Below, piece after piece: positions 59,762 to 64,000 of a stretch of 64,000 nucleotides of DNA (positions within the stretch are counted from its first letter, which is position 1; the number at the start of each line of letters is the position of its first letter). Source of the DNA: Saprospiraceae bacterium UBA2329 (GTDB taxonomy: Bacteria; Bacteroidota; Bacteroidia; Chitinophagales; Saprospiraceae); contig DDUV01000042.1 in assembly GCA_002344975.1 (NCBI GenBank), positions 1-64,000 on the forward strand, given 5' to 3'. The position numbers and the translations under genes are program-made. The notes below the pieces were generated by a model that saw only the letters and a program-made list of their open reading frames with translations, had not been told where the DNA came from and ran no database searches.

Positions 59762-61093
59762 TCACGGCGCCGTTTTTCCGTCTTTAGCATATTCCCTCAC
59801 CACACCCTCGCGGATGTCATGGGGGAGGATATTCCGGTCGCCCCGTTCCAAGGCCATGAGGGAGGCATACTGAACGATATTGAGAATGGAGGCTCCGCTG
59901 AGTTCGTATTTCTGAGCGAGCGCTTCAAGCGAAATCCCATTGCGATTGAATTTTTCAGGGAATGATTTTTCCCACAGGATGAGCCGCTCGTTGCTTTTGG
60001 GCATGGGGAAGTGAATGATGCTTTGAAAGCGGCGACTGAATGCTTCGTCTATATTGCTGCGGAAGTTGGAAGCCAGGATGACTAAGCCGGCATAGGATTC
60101 GACTCTTTGCAGCAGAAAGGACACCTCCTGGTTGGCGTATTTGTCGTGGGCGTCGCGCACGTTGGTGCGCTTGCCGAAGAGGGCGTCTGCTTCGTCGAAG
60201 AATAGAATCCAGTCTTTGTTTTCAGCGCGATCGAAAAGGTTGGCTAAGTTTTTTTCGGTTTCGCCGATGAATTTGGAAACCACCATGGAAAGATCCACTT
60301 TATATACATCGCGCCCGGTATGCTTACCCAACAAGCCGGCAGTCAGGGTTTTGCCGGTACCTGGGGGGCCGTGAAACAAGGCACGGAAGCCGGGCTTGAG
60401 CCGTTTGCCCATGCCGTGGTCGTCGAGCAGTACCTGTCCGTGTTTCAGCCAGGTGAGCAGCCCCTTGACTTCCGAAAGCGTTTGCGCATTGAGCACGAGG
60501 TCATTCCAATCCATTTTAATTTCTACCAACTCCGCGGGGAAGGAGCCGCTGAACCGGGGTTTTTGCACTTTACCGGTGGTGAGCAGGTCCACATATTCTT
60601 GTGAAAGGATGATGCGCCCGCTCATGCGGGGTTCGCCATCATGCGGGTCTTCCAGCCATAGAATACCTCTCCTGACAAACGGATGCGCAGCGCTGAAGTA
60701 CTCCTGCACTTTCATGCGTTGGAGCAGATCATTGCCGGCAAGTACGAAGAGGGCGGTCTCGCCGGTGGGCAACATGCCCCGGTACTGTTTGCCTTTGACG
60801 CCTCCGAAATCCGGGAAATCGCCGCTTTGCGGCAAGCGCTCCAACAGCACGGCCTCATAATAGTTGGCCTGGATGTGCGGCGCCAAAGCCAGCAACAATA
60901 GTAATACCTCGTCTCGGTCGAGCCGCTCCTTTTGTATAAACTGCGTCATTGCAGCATCATACTGCGCCCAGTCCGGCTCAGGCGGAAAGCGCATGGCGCC
61001 GGCTGCCGAATCGGCCCCGAAATATTGATCCAAGCGGGCGAGGATGGCCTGCGTCAGGTATTGGAGTGAGAGGAGGAGGAGTTGGGGGTGCAT
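59762..61093 (-). CDS. AAA+ ATPase with N-terminal helical extension (eCIS-associated type)
   Basis: 443 residues. Residues 1-225 are a helical and mixed N-terminal part of the kind found in ATPases encoded with DUF4157 proteins and extracellular contractile injection systems ('SLQYLTQAILARLDQYFGAD' at the start). The classic AAA+ module follows: Walker A 'GPPGTGKT' (242-249), Walker B 'WILFFDEADALFGKRTNVRD', sensor-1 'VILASNF', arginine finger 'AFSRRF'. The eCIS member (Afp15-like) helps particle assembly or loading. It lies 18 bp after the DUF4157 gene and is surely co-transcribed. Confidence 0.88.
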   Translation of the reverse strand: MHPQLLLLSLQYLTQAILARLDQYFGADSAAGAMRFPPEPDWAQYDAAMTQFIQKERLDRDEVLLLLLALAPHIQANYYEAVLLERLPQSGDFPDFGGVKGKQYRGMLPTGETALFVLAGNDLLQRMKVQEYFSAAHPFVRRGILWLEDPHDGEPRMSGRIILSQEYVDLLTTGKVQKPRFSGSFPAELVEIKMDWNDLVLNAQTLSEVKGLLTWLKHGQVLLDDHGMGKRLKPGFRALFHGPPGTGKTLTAGLLGKHTGRDVYKVDLSMVVSKFIGETEKNLANLFDRAENKDWILFFDEADALFGKRTNVRDAHDKYANQEVSFLLQRVESYAGLVILASNFRSNIDEAFSRRFQSIIHFPMPKSNERLILWEKSFPEKFNRNGISLEALAQKYELSGASILNIVQYASLMALERGDRNILPHDIREGVVREYAKDGKTAP

Positions 61094-61111
61094 GAAAGAG
61101 TTAATAATTCG

Positions 61112-62575
61112 TCAATACTCAGTATATCCGAAAAATTGATTAATTACCTTGGGGAAATAATGGAGTATAGCTCTACTTGTCAACTGGCTATCAACAAATA
61201 GAGGCGTTCTGGATTTAAAGTGAATCCTTACCTGATCAAAGAAAGCAGAATCGGATACTTTAATACATCCACTAGTTACATTGACAGAATGATGCCCACC
61301 GTGAAAATAGAATCCGTCTCTGTATATTTTCTTCCCATCAGGAGAAATTACCTGGATCCGCCCCTCAATTGCCAACCTTTTCGATCCCCACACACCAACA
61401 GGAGTGAAACAAGTACCAGATTGAGAACCGCAAGTTTCGGTACAGTAATGGCTATGAGTGTCACATTCAACAAGATCGAAACTAGAAATCTCTTGATAAC
61501 CACTTCCAATACCACTGACCCCGCCGACTCCATTTTGAGGCCGTTTAACTTCAGGCCGTTTAATATTAGGACTGACCCAATACTTACCTTGTGGTATTGG
61601 GCCTACATTTTTTTCATGTTCTGAGAATCCTGGATGACCTGAGATAGCCGTGGTTTGATAAACAATTTGTCCATTTTGCACTATCCCTAAAAATCCGTTG
61701 AAACCTCCAGTATAGAAAATGAAATCATTAGGATATTTGGGCTTCGAAGCATTTTTTTCTGTCTCATTGCTCTTTTTCCGTATTCCTCCCCCCTGCTGCA
61801 CCACATGCGTCAGCTCATGCGCCAGCAACCTCTTCCCCTCCGTATGCTCCGGGCTGAACTTGCCCGCATTGAAATACACATCCTGCCCGTGAGTAAAAGC
61901 CTGAGCGCCGAGTTCCTTGTTCATCTGCATCGCTTCGGTATCGGTATGGATGTTGACCCCGCTGAAATCCGTGCCGAACGACTGCTCCATTTCCGCGCGA
62001 GCCTTGCCGGGCAGCGGCCTGCCCTTACCAGCGGAGTTCTTTATGCGGTTGCTAAGTTGCGGCCCCGCCGTGCTGCCTCCAGCTTCAGCTTTCATTTGAA
62101 CATCTTCCTCCATCGCCCGCTGTAGCCTTGGCGAAAGCGGGTCATGTTGCATCTGCACAGGCTCTTCCTCCTCGCCCGCCATAGCTTCAGCGACGGCGGC
62201 CTCCCGCTGTACTTCCGGTTTTTCCTGCACCATCTTATCCTCCTCCATGCGCTCATCGGCGGTAGCTGCGTCGCTGTCGGCGGCGGTCAAAACCCGTTGG
62301 ATACGGCTGATGCCTTTACCCTGGATGGCCGGCGCAGCGCCTCTGCCCTGATTTTGCACCACGCTGTCGGCTACGGCATCGGCCTCCTGCTCATACCGGT
62401 CGCCCGGTTGGCCTATGGCGAGCTTGGCTTGTACAGTGGCTCCCCCCTGCGAAAAAAACGGGCTGCTTCGGGGCCTGTCGCCCTTTTTATCGAAGAAAGG
62501 CGTCGCATTGTCCTGCTGGGCCTCTTCGTGGTGCTGGTGCGGCCGGCGGCGCCCCGATCGGAATATGCTTTTCAT
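61112..62575 (-). CDS. DUF4157 (eCIS core domain) protein with C-terminal L,D-transpeptidase/Tlde1-like peptidoglycan enzyme domain
   Basis: 487 residues. Residues 1-174 are low-complexity and charged (Gln/Glu/Lys-rich). Residues about 175-262 are DUF4157, with 'SFGTDFSGVNIHTDTEAMQM' and the HEXXH motif 'LLAHELTHVVQQ' (His253, Glu254, His257). Residues 283-487 form a separate domain: 'FIFYTGGFNGFLGIVQNGQI', 'VGPIPQGKYWVSP', then 'FYFHGGHHSVNVTSGCIKV'. His425 and the S-G-C-I triad (Cys437) match the L,D-transpeptidase/DUF2778 (Tlde1) catalytic pattern. DUF4157 commonly leads toxin domains loaded by eCIS. DNA for the last domain (below 61780) is clearly more A+T-rich than the leader part, as in exchangeable toxin cassettes. 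No immunity gene is obvious. Confidence 0.85.
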   Translation of the reverse strand: MKSIFRSGRRRPHQHHEEAQQDNATPFFDKKGDRPRSSPFFSQGGATVQAKLAIGQPGDRYEQEADAVADSVVQNQGRGAAPAIQGKGISRIQRVLTAADSDAATADERMEEDKMVQEKPEVQREAAVAEAMAGEEEEPVQMQHDPLSPRLQRAMEEDVQMKAEAGGSTAGPQLSNRIKNSAGKGRPLPGKARAEMEQSFGTDFSGVNIHTDTEAMQMNKELGAQAFTHGQDVYFNAGKFSPEHTEGKRLLAHELTHVVQQGGGIRKKSNETEKNASKPKYPNDFIFYTGGFNGFLGIVQNGQIVYQTTAISGHPGFSEHEKNVGPIPQGKYWVSPNIKRPEVKRPQNGVGGVSGIGSGYQEISSFDLVECDTHSHYCTETCGSQSGTCFTPVGVWGSKRLAIEGRIQVISPDGKKIYRDGFYFHGGHHSVNVTSGCIKVSDSAFFDQVRIHFKSRTPLFVDSQLTSRAILHYFPKVINQFFGYTEY

Positions 62576-62580
62576 GGCTG

Positions 62581-63348
62581 TTACATTTTGGCCAACATTT
62601 CTTGCGCCAGTTGCAGGTAGTCTTTGGCGCCGTTGGCGTTTTTGTCGAATGTAAAAATATCTACCCCCTTTTCCTGGGCATTCACCAAAGCTATATTGGT
62701 GCGGATAAAGGTACTGAAAATCTTCTCTTCCCCGTATTCCTCCTTCAGCTTTTCCAGTACATTCCGGTTCATGGTCTTGCGCCGGTCATACTTGGTCAAT
62801 ACGAATCCGAGCAAATCAATGCCCGGATTCAACAGCTTTTTGATCTTCTCCAGATGTAACATGAAACTGCGTACGCCTTTGAGCGGCAAAAACTCGGCTT
62901 GCAACGGCATGATGATCAGATCGCTTGCCACCAAGGCGTTGACCGTGAGCATGCCCATGGAGGGCGGGCAGTCTATCAGCACAAAATCGTAAGGCGCCTT
63001 CAGGCGGTGCAGCAGCGGTTTCAGGATTTGTTCCCGCCCATATATGCTCACCAATTCGATCTCCACCGCTGCCAGTTCAATGGATGCAGGCGCCAGATCG
63101 AGGCCGTGACGGGTGACCAACAAAGCCTCCATGGACGCGGCCTGTTCGAATGCTTCCTGGCGCAGCGCGTGGTAAATGTTGGGTTCGATCTCCTCCGACA
63201 CACCCAGCGCCTGGGTAAGGTTGGCCTGTGGATCCAGGTCCAACAGCAATACACGTTTGCCCAGTTCGCGCAGGGCAGCGGCCAGATTCAGAGCGGTGGT
63301 GGTTTTGCCGGAGCCGCCCTTCTGTATCGCAATGGCGATGATTTTCAT
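62581..63348 (-). CDS. ParA/MinD-family P-loop ATPase (Soj-like)
   Basis: 255 residues from the ATG at 63348 ('MKIIAIAIQKGGSGKTTTAL'); the upstream in-frame start falls in the haloperoxidase gene. Deviant Walker A KGGSGKTT (10-17), 'VLLLDLDPQANLTQAL', 'DFVLIDCPPSMGMLTVNAL' and 'VLTKYDRRKTMNRNVLEKLK' are typical of chromosomal ParA/Soj. No parB gene or parS-like site adjoins, so it probably positions another cargo. It is 5 bp from both neighbours: the haloperoxidase stop and the DUF4157 start. Confidence 0.9.
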   Translation of the reverse strand: MKIIAIAIQKGGSGKTTTALNLAAALRELGKRVLLLDLDPQANLTQALGVSEEIEPNIYHALRQEAFEQAASMEALLVTRHGLDLAPASIELAAVEIELVSIYGREQILKPLLHRLKAPYDFVLIDCPPSMGMLTVNALVASDLIIMPLQAEFLPLKGVRSFMLHLEKIKKLLNPGIDLLGFVLTKYDRRKTMNRNVLEKLKEEYGEEKIFSTFIRTNIALVNAQEKGVDIFTFDKNANGAKDYLQLAQEMLAKM

Positions 63349-63353
63349 TTCGC

Positions 63354-64000
63354 CTATATCGTGCCGTTGAGGTAGCGGCAGGTGCGTTCCCACACGCACT
63401 TAGCTACATTTTCACCCAGCTTAGCTCCTTCCACATTACCCGGCATAAAATGGATGCCGCCATAAATGCGCGACATGCCTACTCCATTGGGGCCTTTAGC
63501 CAAGTCGTCGAGGGTGGGCCAGGAAAGCGTAATGTCGCAGGAGGGCGTACAATCCGGCTCTATGCGGGAACCTTTGGTAGGAATGGTCACGGAGCCGCCG
63601 TATTCATTGCTGCCGGTGAAACAACGCAAAATCTCGGCCGTAGCAGCCGAAAAGCAACTATGGCCGGACACATACTCCGCAAATGGCGGAGTACCAAGTA
63701 AATAGGGGCACCAGCCCTCGCCCTGCATTTCCACGGCACCGCGACATGGCCCGCCCCAGGATGGGAAATGCTCGTCATCGCGCAGTTCGGCGATCATCGT
63801 TACGGGGCGTACATAGTCATAGTATCGTTTGGCATCCCAGGCGGCGATGGAGGCATCGAGCAAAGCATTGGTGAGGGCGAAAAACAGGGGCACAACCGCA
63901 TTGGCGCCGTATTCCCGCTTCACTGCTATTTCGCCTGCTATGCGGCAGCATTGCCCGGAGGGGGTGGTCCAGTACCCGCCGGAGGGGTCATACTCCATGC
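63354..64000 (-). CDS. Vanadium-dependent haloperoxidase / PAP2-superfamily protein, 5' end beyond the window
   Basis: At least 215 codons are visible; the true start lies past position 64000, so this is the C-terminal part. Vanadate-binding motifs of the PAP2-type haloperoxidases: 'DYVRPVTMI', 'PPFAEYVSGHSCFSAATAEI' (S-G-H) and 'GMSRIYGGIHFMPGNVEGAK' (R and H that bind vanadate). The enzyme oxidises halides with hydrogen peroxide, or is a related acid phosphatase. It lies 5 bp upstream of parA on the same strand, so it appears to head or join the ParA-DUF4157-AAA run; whether the link is functional is unknown. Confidence 0.88.
   Translation of the reverse strand, partial: MEYDPSGGYWTTPSGQCCRIAGEIAVKREYGANAVVPLFFALTNALLDASIAAWDAKRYYDYVRPVTMIAELRDDEHFPSWGGPCRGAVEMQGEGWCPYLLGTPPFAEYVSGHSCFSAATAEILRCFTGSNEYGGSVTIPTKGSRIEPDCTPSCDITLSWPTLDDLAKGPNGVGMSRIYGGIHFMPGNVEGAKLGENVAKCVWERTCRYLNGTI

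Overview
The window looks like chromosomal DNA from a Bacteroidota bacterium, perhaps Saprospiria-like (the class is a guess). Supporting signs are an alternative complex III / cytochrome c oxidase operon in the Bacteroidota gene order, TonB-dependent receptors with N-terminal carboxypeptidase-regulatory-like domains, Bacteroidota-type promoters (TTTG - about 20 bp - TAnnTTTG) and a small DUF4834-like protein. I found no rRNA, tRNA, CRISPR array, transposase or phage gene.

Layout. 0-16.6 kb is housekeeping and stress: an M16 peptidase and a LURP-one-like protein; a divergent HxlR regulator and DJ-1/PfpI protein leading into a tight run of outer-membrane protein, beta-carbonic anhydrase, bestrophin and TMEM175-like channel; a minus-strand operon of phosphohexomutase, DASS transporter, cyclic-nucleotide-domain histidine kinase and response regulator; a rhodanese; and convergent beta-oxidation genes, with a paired palindromic operator at the acyl-CoA dehydrogenase promoter. 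16.7-22.9 kb is an accessory island: a TIR-STAND-FGE protein whose C-terminus resembles a diversity-generating-retroelement variable region, a GIY-YIG gene, a structured RNA-like element with a strong terminator, a MntA/HepT pair in which HepT has a nonsense codon, REP-like repeats and an almost gene-free kilobase. 22.9-38.6 kb is a respiratory operon: ActA-F, cytochrome c oxidase II, I, heme O synthase, III, III and IV. Its subunit II carries a C-terminal OmpA-like peptidoglycan-binding domain and its ActA homolog has six heme motifs.

38.6-59.5 kb is mixed: alpha/beta hydrolase, DUF4834-like protein, pseudouridine synthase, RsmG, MFS transporter, two TonB-dependent receptors (the second behind a clear TPP riboswitch), HisC-HisB, TadA, FAH-family protein, two-helix TonB, GcvH, a solitary MCE lipoprotein, a 1418-residue Ig-like-repeat protein and GlpD. 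59.6-64 kb is a minus-strand set: haloperoxidase (cut by the window edge), ParA-like ATPase, a DUF4157 protein with an L,D-transpeptidase/Tlde1-like C-terminal domain, and an AAA+ ATPase. This looks like an eCIS-type effector module with no injection-particle genes in view.

The strongest candidates for something new are the DUF4157-peptidoglycan-enzyme module with ParA and AAA+, the TIR-STAND-FGE gene with its putative variable region, and the CoxB-OmpA fusion that could tether a respiratory supercomplex to the cell wall. All calls rest on reading the sequence; no database search was run.
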